Positions 7,698 to 15,979 of a stretch of 17,217 nucleotides of DNA are shown piece by piece (position 1 is the first letter of the stretch; the number at the start of each line of letters is the position of its first letter). Both the position numbers and the translations under genes were made by a program. The notes under the pieces were generated by a model. It had not been told where the DNA came from and did not search any database. It saw nothing but the letters and a program-made list of their open reading frames with translations. Origin of the DNA: Clostridium sp. UBA6758 (GTDB lineage Bacteria > Bacillota > Clostridia > Clostridiales > Clostridiaceae); contig DKGY01000067.1 in the NCBI GenBank assembly GCA_002453475.1, positions 54,089 through 71,305 on the forward strand, in the 5' to 3' direction.

Positions 7698-8174
7698 TTA
7701 TTCTTCCCAGCCTTTACAAACATCAATCCATTCTAGACTTTTAGAATATTTATAAAGGTCATCACAGCTAAGCTCAATGGCACTATTACTGCTACCACAA
7801 GCAGGAAACACTGTATTAAATCTCTTAAGAGATATGTCCGTATAGATTTTCACATTAGGGTTTTCTATTCCAAAGGGACAAACACCTCCAATGGAGTGAC
7901 CAGTTATCTGGATAACTTCATCAGGAGATAACATCTTTGCTTTCATTTTAAATTGAGCCTTAAATTTGCTATTATCAATTTTGCCATCGCCAGCAGTAAC
8001 AATTAAAATACAGCCTTCATTACTTTTAAAGGATAGAGTTTTAGCAATTCTTGCTGGGATTACATCAAGGGCAAGGGCTGCAAGTTCAACAGTTGCACTC
8101 GATACATCAAACTCTAAAATTTTAGAATCAAGATTCCATTGACTTAAATATTTACGAACATTTTCTATAGACAT
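7698..8174 (-). CDS. YbaK/EbsC family protein (aminoacyl-tRNA deacylase domain, YwhH-like)
   Basis: This 158-residue protein is a free-standing YbaK/aminoacyl-tRNA-editing domain. Members hydrolyse mischarged aminoacyl-tRNAs in the cytoplasm (for example Cys-tRNA(Pro) or Ala-tRNA(Pro)). Family hallmarks are IAKTLSF with the conserved Lys45, DNSKFKAQF, and the GHSIGGVCPFG loop at about 92-102, then VFPACGSSNSAIEL near 122-134. The overall pattern resembles the Bacillus YwhH branch, whose exact tRNA target is not settled. The length is normal for the family. The start is preceded on the minus strand by GGAAGGAAGGA. It is a single gene between a strong terminator and a 194-base AT-rich spacer. 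Confidence 0.85.
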   Translation of the reverse strand: MSIENVRKYLSQWNLDSKILEFDVSSATVELAALALDVIPARIAKTLSFKSNEGCILIVTAGDGKIDNSKFKAQFKMKAKMLSPDEVIQITGHSIGGVCPFGIENPNVKIYTDISLKRFNTVFPACGSSNSAIELSCDDLYKYSKSLEWIDVCKGWEE

Positions 8175-8279
8175 TTTAATCCTTCCTTCCTTCGTATATC
8201 AGTTATTATATTATAAACATGGTTTTATAGAGAAAATCTTATATACAAAAAAGTTAAATATTTACCTATGAAACTATGC

Positions 8280-8311
8280 AAGAAGTTAACATTTTTAAAT
8301 TTTAACTTCTT
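8280..8311. other. Stem-loop between the YbaK-family and GNAT genes
   Basis: AAGAAGTTAA (8280-8289) pairs with TTAACTTCTT (8302-8311), and ATTT/AAAT inside extends it after one mismatch. It lies 58 bases downstream of the GNAT stop. No T-run follows on the minus strand, so a terminator role for the GNAT gene is possible but not clear. Confidence 0.4.
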
Positions 8312-8368
8312 AATATTTTAAAATGCTGTGTTAGCTATAGGTATTTAATGGGCTTACACCTCAGTAGT

Positions 8369-8806
8369 TTAATGTTCTTTGTCATGAAGGTACTTTACCA
8401 TCATTACCTTTTCTTTTAGATTATAGCCGCAATTCTTATATAAGTCTTGTGCTGCAAAATTTTTAGTCCCTGTTAAAATTCCTATATGGTTAGCCTTATT
8501 TTCTTCGAAAATATCTTCTATAAATTTAATCATGGATTTAGCAATACCTTGTTTTCTATAGTTATTTCTTACAAAAACCTCTGTGATTTCAGCATCCTTA
8601 TAATTATAACAAATTGATTTAGTAATTTTTGCACAGGCAAAAGCTATTGGTGAATTGTTTACTGTAGAAACTACAATAATTTCATCTCCCTTTTTAATTC
8701 CTTCTACAATGTTATCATTAGTTACAATTACATCATTAAATTCATAGTTTAACTGTTTGAGAGCATCTACGTCTTCAAGGGTTGCTTTCCTAATTTCAAA
8801 ATTCAA
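8369..8806 (-). CDS. GNAT family N-acetyltransferase
   Basis: This 145-residue single-domain GNAT enzyme transfers an acetyl group from acetyl-CoA to an amine. The acetyl-CoA pyrophosphate-binding motif A is VFVRNNYRKQGIAKSMIKF, with R-K-Q-G-I-A at residues 84-89. Motif B follows, ending in NFAAQDLYKNCGYNLKEKVMM, typical of the C-terminal strand pair. The start is a TTG (8804-8806 on the complementary strand), chosen because a full AGGAGG lies eight bases before it and the protein then begins with the usual NFEIRKATLEDVDAL. The acceptor cannot be inferred; many such enzymes modify small molecules or antibiotics. It is divergent from modA, with 228 bases between the two. Confidence 0.87.
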   Translation of the reverse strand: MNFEIRKATLEDVDALKQLNYEFNDVIVTNDNIVEGIKKGDEIIVVSTVNNSPIAFACAKITKSICYNYKDAEITEVFVRNNYRKQGIAKSMIKFIEDIFEENKANHIGILTGTKNFAAQDLYKNCGYNLKEKVMMVKYLHDKEH

Positions 8807-8984
8807 GATAAATACCTCCTCTATAGGTAATACAGAAAAATATTAATAAGTAAAGTTTGTTAACTTATCTCCATCTAAGAAATTAAATTAAATATAGAAT
8901 ATAGATATTTAGTTATATTATATTACATTTTACTTATATCAGTATAGAATTTTGGTAAAAAGTAATAAAATGGTATAAATACTC

Positions 8985-9012
8985 TTGAAAGTGAATTTGT
9001 AAGATGTATAAT
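8985..9012 (+). promoter_or_regulatory. Promoter of the modAB transcription unit
   Basis: TTGAAA at 8985-8990 and a perfect TATAAT at 9007-9012 are separated by 16 bases. Transcription would begin near 9019, only about 16-28 bases before modA translation, leaving no room for a leader riboswitch. The rest of 8821-8984 is AT rich with no structure I can name. Confidence 0.72.
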
Positions 9013-9034
9013 TAATACATAAATATGGAAAAGG

Positions 9035-9838
9035 ATGGGGTTTAATTTGAAAAAGTTAAGAGTTATCGTAGCAATTACAGTTTTAGCCATGGTTTTTGTG
9101 GGGTGTTCCAATGGACAAGCTAATAAAGAAGAAACTAATAATAGTGGAGAAAAAAAAGAAATATTAATTTCAGCAGCGGCAAGTCTTAAAGAATCTATGG
9201 ATGAAATAAAAAAGGTCTATGAAGAAAAAAATAATGTAATTTTAACTTTTAATTTTGGGGCATCAGGATCACTTCAAAAACAAATTGAGGAAGGTGCACC
9301 CGTGGATATATTTATGTCTGCAGGGGAAAAGCAATTTAAAGCTCTAGAAGATAAGGAACTTATAGAAAGTGAAAGCAAAAAGGATATAGTAGAAAATGAA
9401 CTTGTTTTAATTGTTAATAATGAGTATAAAGATAAAATAAAAGAGCTAGATGATTTAGATAATTTAGATGGACATATAGCTTTAGGAGAAATAGGATCTG
9501 TACCTGCAGGACAATATGCTGAGGAAGCTTTAAATTACTATAATAAGTGGAGTAGCATTGAGGATAAAATTGTTTTTGCAAAGGATGTTAAGCAAGTTGT
9601 TAGTTATGTAGAAAGTGGAGAAGCAGTTTGTGGTATTGTATATAAATCTGACTCAGTTCATATAAGGAGTTCTGTGGTGGCAACTACTTTTGATACATCA
9701 AGTCATAAAAAGATTATATATCCAGGAGGGGTAATAAAAGCTTCTAAAGTTAAAGATGAAGCTAAAAAGTTTTTAGAGTTCTTAGATACCAGTGAAAGTA
9801 AAGAAATATTGGAAAAGTACGGATTTAAAGTTAATTAA
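9035..9838 (+). CDS. modA: Molybdate ABC transporter substrate-binding lipoprotein ModA
   Basis: This 267-residue lipoprotein binds molybdate or tungstate at the cell surface. The signal peptide ends in the lipobox FVGC (Cys24). The ModA signature follows: ILISAAASLKESMDEI near 43-58, FNFGASGSLQKQIEEGAPVDIFMSA in the first lobe, LALGEIGSVPAGQYAEEAL-type residues in the middle, and VESGEAVCGIVYKSD in the second lobe; these loops supply the oxyanion contacts. The start is uncertain. ATG 9035 has GGAAAAGG immediately before it, whereas TTG 9047 (then KKLRVIVAI) would be served by AAGGATGGGG with better spacing and gives a more usual signal peptide. The protein after signal processing is the same either way. 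modB follows after 126 bases containing a hairpin. Confidence 0.93.
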   Translation: MGFNLKKLRVIVAITVLAMVFVGCSNGQANKEETNNSGEKKEILISAAASLKESMDEIKKVYEEKNNVILTFNFGASGSLQKQIEEGAPVDIFMSAGEKQFKALEDKELIESESKKDIVENELVLIVNNEYKDKIKELDDLDNLDGHIALGEIGSVPAGQYAEEALNYYNKWSSIEDKIVFAKDVKQVVSYVESGEAVCGIVYKSDSVHIRSSVVATTFDTSSHKKIIYPGGVIKASKVKDEAKKFLEFLDTSESKEILEKYGFKVN

Positions 9839-9856
9839 TCATTAAGCAAAAGTATG

Positions 9857-9898
9857 TTATAAGCTTCATAGGAAATAAACTTCTGATGAAGCTTATAA
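9857..9898 (+). other. Intercistronic stem-loop between modA and modB
   Basis: TTATAAGCTTCAT (9857-9869) and ATGAAGCTTATAA (9886-9898) form a perfect 13-bp stem around a 16-base loop. No T-run follows, so it is not a standard terminator. It is placed 18 bases after the modA stop and could stabilise the modA part of the transcript. A 10-base palindrome TCCTATAGGA follows at 9916-9925. Confidence 0.6.
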
Positions 9899-9964
9899 AT
9901 TATACAGAGCAAAATTCCTATAGGATATATTTCATAAACAATATTAGTTGAGGATGATAAATAT

Positions 9965-10630
9965 ATGATAGAGTCCATATTAACACCAGTTATAATTTCA
10001 CTTAAAGTAGCTTTGGTTGCCACAGGGATAGTTATTATTTTAGGTATAGCATTAGCATGGATATTTTGTAAGTATAGTTTTAAAGGAAAGTCTTTATTAG
10101 AGACAATAATTTTATTGCCTATGTGTCTTCCTCCTACAGTAGTAGGATATGGAATGTTAATAGTCATGGGTAAAAATGGTGCTATAGGAAAACTTACTGA
10201 GGCTATATTTGGAGGTACTTTAGTATTTACTTGGCAAGGTGCTGCCATTGGAGCAGCAATTGTAGCATTGCCATTAATGTACGAAAGCGCCAAGGCTGGT
10301 TTTTTAAATATAGACATTACATGTATAGAGGCAGCTAGAATATTTGGTGCCAGTGAAAGTTATATATTTTTTGATATAGTATTACCCATGGCTTTTGATA
10401 GTATTATCAGTGGAATTATCTTAGCATTTACTAGAGCTTTAGGTGAATTTGGAGCTAGTCTTATGATTGCTGGTAATATACCAGGAAAAACTCAAACTAT
10501 ACCAATAGCTATATATTTTGCTATGGAAAGTGGAAATAGAACTCAAGGGAATATATTGGTAACAATTGTAGTTGTGTTTAGTTTTATTATGGTATTTTGG
10601 CTGAATAGATGGAAGAAACTTAGAAAATAA
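9965..10630 (+). CDS. modB: Molybdate ABC transporter permease ModB
   Basis: This 221-residue inner-membrane permease works with ModA. It has about five hydrophobic segments (near residues 8-32, 44-68, 86-108, 137-160 and 196-215). LPPTVVGYGM at 55-64 and ALGEFGASLMIAGNIPGKTQ at 158-177 are typical of ModB and the related sulfate permeases. The EAA loop is EAARIFGASESYIFFDIVLP at 122-141. The length matches the family. GAGG at 9950-9953 precedes the ATG by 11 bases. The next gene encodes an oxidoreductase, not the expected ModC ATPase. The spacer to that gene is 72 bases. Confidence 0.93.
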   Translation: MIESILTPVIISLKVALVATGIVIILGIALAWIFCKYSFKGKSLLETIILLPMCLPPTVVGYGMLIVMGKNGAIGKLTEAIFGGTLVFTWQGAAIGAAIVALPLMYESAKAGFLNIDITCIEAARIFGASESYIFFDIVLPMAFDSIISGIILAFTRALGEFGASLMIAGNIPGKTQTIPIAIYFAMESGNRTQGNILVTIVVVFSFIMVFWLNRWKKLRK

Positions 10631-10702
10631 TGATAAATACTAAGAAAAATAGTATAATAATCTAAGCAGATTTTACAGAGCTTTGGAATAGGAGGGGATT
10701 TA

Positions 10703-11680
10703 ATGGAGGCTTTTGACCTAATAGTTATAGGTGCAGGAGTAAGTGGAATTATGGCTGCAATAGAGGCGAAATCGAGAGGCGTAAAAAAGGTTATTGTAAT
10801 TGATAGGGATATGGAACCTGGCGGAGCTATGCTTTCATGTGTTCAGGCAGGTTTTTATTATAAGAATATAAAAGAAAATTTAGCAGCTCCGGAATTAATA
10901 TCAGGACTTATAAAGGACGCCTTAAAATTAGGAGTAATTATTAAGTGTGATACTACAGTTTTGGAATTAAAAAAGAATAAGGAAGTTGTTATAGTAAATA
11001 GTAATGAAGGAATAAAGACTATAAAAGCCAAGGCTATAATTCTTGCTATGGGCTCTAGAGAAAGACCTTTTGGTTATAAAAATATTTTAGGATATGGAAT
11101 GGCTGGAATTACTACAGCTTGTTCAACACTAAAGTATGTTAATAGAAAAGGAGTACTACCTGGGAAAAGATGTATTGTACTAGGATCTGATGATATAGGA
11201 ATACTTGCAGCAAGAACTTTAGTTTTAGAGGGAGCTAATGTAATAAGTATGATAGAAACCAGTGGTGCTATTAGAGCTGTAAGTAATAAAGCTAGAGAGT
11301 ATATTGAAGACTTTAATATTCCTGTACTCTTTAACCATAGAGTAGTAAAAATATATGGTACTCACAGAGTTACTGGTGTAGATATAGTGCATCTAGATGA
11401 AAAATATAATGTTATTGAAGGAACTAGTAAATATGTGGATTGTGATACTCTAGTGTTATGTATGAATTTAAAGCCTGATACCCCTATAGCAGAAAAAATA
11501 GGAATAAATATAGATAAGGAAAAGGGTGGTATATTTATTTCAGATAAACTGGAGACCTCAATGAATGGAATATTTGCATGTGGAGCAGTTGTTGATGGGT
11601 ATACTAATGTGGAGAAGGTTATGAATCAAGGAAGGTTAGCAGCTAAGTATGCAGCAGAGTATTTGCATGGAGAACAATAG
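10703..11680 (+). CDS. FAD-dependent pyridine nucleotide oxidoreductase
   Basis: This 325-residue flavoprotein has an N-terminal FAD-binding GAGVSG at residues 10-15, followed by a basic-acid pair at the end of strand 2 (VIDRD). It also has the AIILAMGSRERP strand near 111-122, a second dinucleotide-binding site VLGSDDIG at 159-166 for NAD(P)H, and the late FAD motif GIFACGAVVDGYTNVEKVMNQG near the C-terminus. The segment PGGAMLSCVQAGF and the general layout resemble the oxidoreductases found beside anaerobic glycerol-3-phosphate dehydrogenase and opine/sarcosine oxidase subunits. There is no CxxC redox pair of thioredoxin-reductase type. The electron acceptor and substrate are unknown. An excellent ribosome site, GGAGGGG at 10691-10697, supports the start. 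It probably shares the modAB transcript. Confidence 0.82.
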   Translation: MEAFDLIVIGAGVSGIMAAIEAKSRGVKKVIVIDRDMEPGGAMLSCVQAGFYYKNIKENLAAPELISGLIKDALKLGVIIKCDTTVLELKKNKEVVIVNSNEGIKTIKAKAIILAMGSRERPFGYKNILGYGMAGITTACSTLKYVNRKGVLPGKRCIVLGSDDIGILAARTLVLEGANVISMIETSGAIRAVSNKAREYIEDFNIPVLFNHRVVKIYGTHRVTGVDIVHLDEKYNVIEGTSKYVDCDTLVLCMNLKPDTPIAEKIGINIDKEKGGIFISDKLETSMNGIFACGAVVDGYTNVEKVMNQGRLAAKYAAEYLHGEQ

Positions 11681-11761
11681 AAACTATAAGGGTAACATAA
11701 TAATGACTTAAGAGTATTAATAGGATATATGGAAATGAGAAAGTAGGAAATATATAAACTG

Positions 11762-12751
11762 ATGGAAGAATATATGGATAAAAAAGAGAAAATAATAAGT
11801 TATGCAAAGCGACTTTGTTTAGATACTATTGGATTTACAGAATGTATAAGATTTAATGAATTAGAGAAATTTTTCATAGATAGGAAGGAAAATAATCTTT
11901 TTAATGAGTTTGAAGAGGAAGACATAGAAAAAAAGATTAATCCAAAGCTTTTAATGGAAAATGGAGAAACTATTATATCAATAGCTTTTCCTTATTACCA
12001 TGGTGATAAAGGAGAAGGAGATAAATTTTCTTTATACACAAGAGGGTTAGATTATCATAAAGTAGTAGAAAAGTATTTAAAGGAAATATGTGATTTTATA
12101 GAATCCTTAGGAGGAGAAGCTAAGTGGTTTGTAGATAGCAATCCATTACCAGAAAGGTATATTGCAGCTATAAGTGGAGTTGGATTTATAGGGAAGAATA
12201 ATGCTCTTATTACGGAAAAGTATGGTTCATACGTATTTTTAGGAGAAATAATAACAAATCTTAAGCTACAGGGGGATAAATCAAAAAAATATGGCTGTAA
12301 AGGGTGCAATTTATGTGTGGAAAGATGCCCAACAAATGTTATAATAGAAGATGTTAAAAAGTTTAATTCTTCACAATGTGTTTCTTATTTAACTCAAAAG
12401 AAACACTTAAATGATGAGGAAATTAACATGGTTAAAGGCAAAATTTTTGGGTGTGACAATTGTCAAAAAGTATGTCCACATAATTTGAATGTGGAAGTTT
12501 CACCTATAAAAGAGTTTCTACCTAAGATGTATATGGAAAAGGTTGATTTATTGGAGCTTATAAATCTTGATAATAAAAGCTTTAAAGAAAAGTATATCAT
12601 TCATTCTTGTGGATGGCGTGGAAAGAATTTATTAATAAGAAATGGGCTTATCAATTATTATTTGAGGTATAATGAAGATAGAGATAGTATAAAAGAGAGT
12701 ATAAAATCGCCATACATAAAGGAGTATTATGATAAATTATTCAAGAAATAG
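11762..12751 (+). CDS. queG: Epoxyqueuosine reductase QueG
   Basis: This 329-residue iron-sulfur protein catalyses the last step of queuosine synthesis in tRNA, reducing epoxyqueuosine to queuosine with a cobalamin cofactor. The N-terminal DUF1730 region contains VDSNPLPERYIAA, equivalent to the family's catalytic-Asp stretch, then GVGFIGKNNALI at about 139-150. The ferredoxin-like part has CKGCNLCVERCP (Cys179, 182, 185, 189) and CDNCQKVCP (Cys231, 234, 238) plus Cys206, enough for two 4Fe-4S clusters. A C-terminal segment HSCGWRGKNLLIRN ends the protein. The C-terminal HEAT-like extension of longer homologues is absent. ATG 11774 (residue 5, preceded by GGAAGA) is an equally plausible start. 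It is followed 34 bases later by the acyltransferase gene. Confidence 0.92.
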   Translation: MEEYMDKKEKIISYAKRLCLDTIGFTECIRFNELEKFFIDRKENNLFNEFEEEDIEKKINPKLLMENGETIISIAFPYYHGDKGEGDKFSLYTRGLDYHKVVEKYLKEICDFIESLGGEAKWFVDSNPLPERYIAAISGVGFIGKNNALITEKYGSYVFLGEIITNLKLQGDKSKKYGCKGCNLCVERCPTNVIIEDVKKFNSSQCVSYLTQKKHLNDEEINMVKGKIFGCDNCQKVCPHNLNVEVSPIKEFLPKMYMEKVDLLELINLDNKSFKEKYIIHSCGWRGKNLLIRNGLINYYLRYNEDRDSIKESIKSPYIKEYYDKLFKK

Positions 12752-12785
12752 TATGGTGTAAGTCTTAGGTATAAAGGAGATTTCT

Positions 12786-13484
12786 ATGAAAAGAGATATA
12801 TTAACTAAAATTTTAGATAAGTTACCAGAAAGTATTTCTGGAAAACTAGCAAGAACTTATGTAAAGACATCAATAAAAAAATATGCTAATATGAAGGTTG
12901 AAGGCTACGAAAAAATTAAAAATACAAAGGGACCAATAATATTTATATGTAATCACTTAAGTAATGCTGATGGTCTTGTACTTAATGAAGTGTTAAAAGA
13001 CTTTGACCCTACATTCATTGCGGGAGTAAAGCTTTCCAATAACGATTTTACTAAGAATGGATTTAAGTTCATAAAGACTATAGCTATTAAACCTAATTCT
13101 GCTGATAAGGATGCTATTAGTAAAATTGTAAAGAAGCTTAGAGCTGGAGAAAATATTATGATATTCCCAGAGGGTACAAGAAGCAGAACCGGTTCCATGA
13201 TAGAAGGAAAAAAGGGATTCCTTTTAATGGCTAAGCTATCTAAAGCTAAAATAGTTCCAATTGCATTAACTGGTACAGAAGAATTTTTACCTATAAATGA
13301 TGATGATATGGGAGAAGAAAACTTCCAGACAGCTCATGTTACTGTAAGGTTTGGGGATGCTGTGTATTTACCTGAAAAACTTAAAGAGGAAGATAAGAAT
13401 CAATATAATGAAAGAGCCATGGTTGAAGTTATGAAATCTATAGCAGCTCTTTTACCAGAAAAATATAGAGGCGTATATAAATAA
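12786..13484 (+). CDS. Lysophospholipid acyltransferase (PlsC-type, 1-acylglycerol-3-phosphate acyltransferase)
   Basis: This 232-residue membrane-associated acyltransferase most likely converts lysophosphatidic acid to phosphatidic acid in phospholipid synthesis. The catalytic H-x4-D motif is NHLSNAD (His57, Asp62), and the glycerol-phosphate binding motif FPEGTRSRTG is at 127-136, followed by a third family block IVPIALTGTEEF near 156-167. The length is standard. AAAGGAG at 12774-12780 supports the start. It lies 34 bases after queG, so it is probably cotranscribed. Substrate chain and donor (acyl-ACP or acyl-CoA) cannot be told from the sequence. Confidence 0.88.
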   Translation: MKRDILTKILDKLPESISGKLARTYVKTSIKKYANMKVEGYEKIKNTKGPIIFICNHLSNADGLVLNEVLKDFDPTFIAGVKLSNNDFTKNGFKFIKTIAIKPNSADKDAISKIVKKLRAGENIMIFPEGTRSRTGSMIEGKKGFLLMAKLSKAKIVPIALTGTEEFLPINDDDMGEENFQTAHVTVRFGDAVYLPEKLKEEDKNQYNERAMVEVMKSIAALLPEKYRGVYK

Positions 13485-13669
13485 GGATTTATTCAAAAAC
13501 TTATAGTAGAAGATATTCTAATTATATGAAGAGAAAATATGAGTAGCTAATCTTATAGAGTAGGCATTGAAGGATATTATTTTGGAGTATAAATATACTA
13601 ATATGTGTTATGGATATATTAACATGTATAGTAAATTTTATTTAATATAATTTATATGGAGGTAATCAT

Positions 13670-14863
13670 ATGGGAAGCAAATCTTTAAACAATTTCCTTA
13701 ATACTAATTTAGAGGACCTTAAAAGTAAAGGTCTTTATAATGAAATTAATGTTATTACAGGACAAAATGGACCTGTGATAGAAATAGAAGGAAAGAAGCT
13801 AATAAACCTATCTTCAAACAACTATCTAGGACTTGCAACTAACAAAAGAATGATTGAAGCTTCAATCAAGGCTACAGAAAAGTACGGTGTAGGTGCTGGT
13901 GCTGTTAGAACAATAAATGGAACATTAGACATACATATAGAATTAGAGAAGAAGTTAGCAGAATTTAAACACACTGAAGCTGCAATAGCTTTCCAATCAG
14001 GATTTAACTGCAATATGGCAGCTATATCTGCTGTAATGAACAAAAAAGATGCAATACTTTCAGATGCATTAAACCATGCCTCAATTATAGATGGATGTAG
14101 ATTATCAGGAGCTAAAATCATAAGAGTTGAGCACTCTGACATGGATGATTTAAGAGCAAAAGCTAAAGAAGCAAAAGAATCAGGATTATATGAAAAAATA
14201 ATGGTAATCACTGACGGTGTATTCTCAATGGATGGAGACGTTGCAAAACTTCCTGAAATTGTTGAGATTGCAGAAGAGTTTGATTTAATTACTTACGTTG
14301 ATGATGCTCACGGTTCTGGTGTACTTGGAAAAGGTGCTGGAACAGTTCACCACTTTGGGTTATCAGACAAAATAGATTTCCAAATAGGAACACTTTCTAA
14401 AGCTATTGGTGTAGTTGGAGGATATGTAGCAGGATCTAAAGATCTTATCGATTGGTTAAAAGTTAGAGGTAGACCATTCCTATTCTCTACATCATTAACT
14501 CCAGGAGCAGCAGGAGCTTGTATAGAAGCTATAAATATATTAACTGAAAGTACGGAACTTCACGATAAATTATGGGAAAATGGAAATTACCTTAAAAAAG
14601 GCTTAAAAGAATTAGGATTTGATATTGGACATAGTGAAACACCTATAACTCCATGCATAATTGGAGAGGCTGCTGAGGCTCAAGAATTCAGTAGAAAATT
14701 ATATGAAGAGGGTGTATATGCTAAATCAATAGTATTCCCAACAGTACCATTAGGAACAGCTAGAGTAAGAAACATGCCATCAGCTGCTCATACAAAAGAA
14801 ATGTTAGATGAAGCTATTGCTAAATATGCAAAAGTAGGAAGAGAAATGGGTTTAATAAAATAG
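13670..14863 (+). CDS. kbl: Glycine C-acetyltransferase (2-amino-3-ketobutyrate CoA ligase)
   Basis: This 397-residue PLP enzyme of the alpha-oxoamine synthase family splits 2-amino-3-ketobutyrate with CoA into glycine and acetyl-Co[11 protein letters not shown] at 47-56 opens the fold. [10 protein letters not shown] (181-190) and [12 protein letters not shown] (209-220) hold the PLP-contacting residues. [13 protein letters not shown] has the Schiff-base Lys244. The full family length is present. GGAGG at 13659-13663 supports the start. A TATAAT at 13646-13651 just upstream is without a good -35 box, so the promoter is not certain. Compared with the upstream genes it uses more AAC, TTC, CAC and GAC codons, a sign of high expression. 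With tdh downstream it makes the threonine-to-glycine route; other PLP synthases of the family (BioF, HemA type) are less likely given this neighbour. Confidence 0.93.
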   Translation: MGSKSLNNFLNTNLEDLKSKGLYNEINVITGQNGPVIEIEGKKLINLSSNNYLGLATNKRMIEASIKATEKYGVGAGAVRTINGTLDIHIELEKKLAEFKHTEAAIAFQSGFNCNMAAISAVMNKKDAILSDALNHASIIDGCRLSGAKIIRVEHSDMDDLRAKAKEAKESGLYEKIMVITDGVFSMDGDVAKLPEIVEIAEEFDLITYVDDAHGSGVLGKGAGTVHHFGLSDKIDFQIGTLSKAIGVVGGYVAGSKDLIDWLKVRGRPFLFSTSLTPGAAGACIEAINILTESTELHDKLWENGNYLKKGLKELGFDIGHSETPITPCIIGEAAEAQEFSRKLYEEGVYAKSIVFPTVPLGTARVRNMPSAAHTKEMLDEAIAKYAKVGREMGLIK

Positions 14864-14877
14864 TATTTGTATTAAAA

Positions 14878-14902
14878 TTAGAGGAGGATTATCCTCCTCT
14901 AA
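14878..14902 (+). other. Intercistronic stem-loop between kbl and tdh
   Basis: TTAGAGGAGGA (14878-14888), loop TTA and TCCTCCTCTAA (14892-14902) form a perfect 11-bp stem. It lacks a T-run, so full termination is unlikely. Its left arm holds a perfect Shine-Dalgarno-like AGGAGG, locked in the stem and not in front of any start codon. Confidence 0.65.
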
Positions 14903-14968
14903 AGGTTATAGATTTTAACTAAAAACATTTAAATGAAATTTAAATAACATGAGATAGGGAGAATCAAT

Positions 14969-15922
14969 ATGAAAAGAATATTAGTTAGTGGATGCTTAGG
15001 TCAAATTGGTACGGAATTAGTAACGAAATTAAGAGAAGTTTACGGAGTAGACAATGTAGTAGCTACAGACGTAAGAAAGCCAGAAGGAAATCCAATCGTT
15101 GAAGGTGGAATCTTTGAAACTTTAGACGTAACAAACTATGATGAATTCTTATCAATAGCTAAAAAACATGAAGTAGATACTATTATTCACCTTGCAGCAC
15201 TTTTATCAGCAGTTGCAGAAGCAAAACCACAACTTGCATGGACTATAAACATGGGTGGTCTTGTAAATGCTTTAGAAGTTGCTAGAGAGTTAAATTGTAA
15301 ATTCTTTACTCCAAGCTCAATAGGAGCATTTGGACCATCTACACCTAAAGTAAATACTCCTCAAGATACTATTCAAAGACCAAACACTATGTATGGTGTA
15401 ACTAAGGTTTCTGGAGAGTTATTATGTGATTACTACCACTCTAAATATGGCGTAGATACAAGAGGAGTAAGATTCCCAGGACTTATTTCTTATGTAGCAT
15501 TACCAGGTGGTGGAACTACAGACTATGCAGTTGATATTTACTATGAAGCATTAAAAACTGGTAAGTATACTTCTTTCATAGGTAAAGGAACTTACATGGA
15601 CATGATGTATATGCCAGATGCTATAAATGCAATAATTACTTTAATGGAAGCTGATCCAAGCAAATTAAAGCACAGAAATGCATTTAACATAACAGCAATG
15701 AGTTTTGAACCAGAACAAATAGCTGCAGAAATTAGAAAACACATTCCAGAATTCGAAATGTCTTATGATGTAGATCCAGTAAGACAAGGAATTGCAAATA
15801 CTTGGCCAGATTCGATAGACCCATCTGCTGCTAAAGAAGAGTGGGGCTTTAAAGCTGAATATGACTTAGCTAAGATGACAGCAGATATGCTTGAAAAATT
15901 AAAAGCTAAAGGAATAAAATAA
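14969..15922 (+). CDS. tdh: L-threonine 3-dehydrogenase (NAD-dependent epimerase/SDR type)
   Basis: This 317-residue enzyme oxidises L-threonine with NAD+ to 2-amino-3-ketobutyrate, the substrate of Kbl. It is of the extended short-chain dehydrogenase type, not the zinc alcohol dehydrogenase type of E. coli. The NAD-binding glycine motif GCLGQIG is at 8-14, DVRKP after strand 2 selects [11 protein letters not shown] is at 74-81, the catalytic Ser is in [10 protein letters not shown] (115-124), and Tyr142 and Lys146 are in [23 protein letters not shown] and [10 protein letters not shown] are characteristic of TDH. GGGAG at 14957-14961 precedes the start. The codon choice is as highly biased as in kbl. 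A strong terminator follows. Confidence 0.94.
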   Translation: MKRILVSGCLGQIGTELVTKLREVYGVDNVVATDVRKPEGNPIVEGGIFETLDVTNYDEFLSIAKKHEVDTIIHLAALLSAVAEAKPQLAWTINMGGLVNALEVARELNCKFFTPSSIGAFGPSTPKVNTPQDTIQRPNTMYGVTKVSGELLCDYYHSKYGVDTRGVRFPGLISYVALPGGGTTDYAVDIYYEALKTGKYTSFIGKGTYMDMMYMPDAINAIITLMEADPSKLKHRNAFNITAMSFEPEQIAAEIRKHIPEFEMSYDVDPVRQGIANTWPDSIDPSAAKEEWGFKAEYDLAKMTADMLEKLKAKGIK

Positions 15923-15936
15923 TAAAATAGAAATAA

Positions 15937-15979
15937 AGGACTGAATAAAGATATTTTATCTTTATTCAGTCCTATTTTT
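15937..15979. terminator. Strong terminator after tdh, probably bidirectional
   Basis: AGGACTGAATAAAGATA (15937-15953) and TATCTTTATTCAGTCCT (15957-15973) form a perfect 17-bp stem with a TTT loop, followed by ATTTTTA on the plus strand. On the minus strand the tail TTTATTTCTATTTTATT would also end transcripts from the transporter gene. Confidence 0.9.

Noticed and set aside
8821..9034. Molybdenum cofactor riboswitch or ModE-type operator before modA
   Set aside because: The promoter leaves too short a leader for an aptamer, and no convincing inverted repeat of the ModE kind could be identified in the AT-rich spacer.
9835..10317. Minus-strand open frame of 160 codons opposite modB
   Set aside because: It mirrors the modB coding pattern; modB motifs are unambiguous on the plus strand.
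13485..13669. Imperfect inverted repeat (ACTAATATGT with ACATGTATAGT) before kbl as an operator
   Set aside because: It needs a gap and a mismatch in very AT-rich DNA and is not better than chance by eye.
13822..14211. Minus-strand open frame of 129 codons opposite kbl
   Set aside because: It is antisense to the conserved PLP enzyme and has no recognisable domain.
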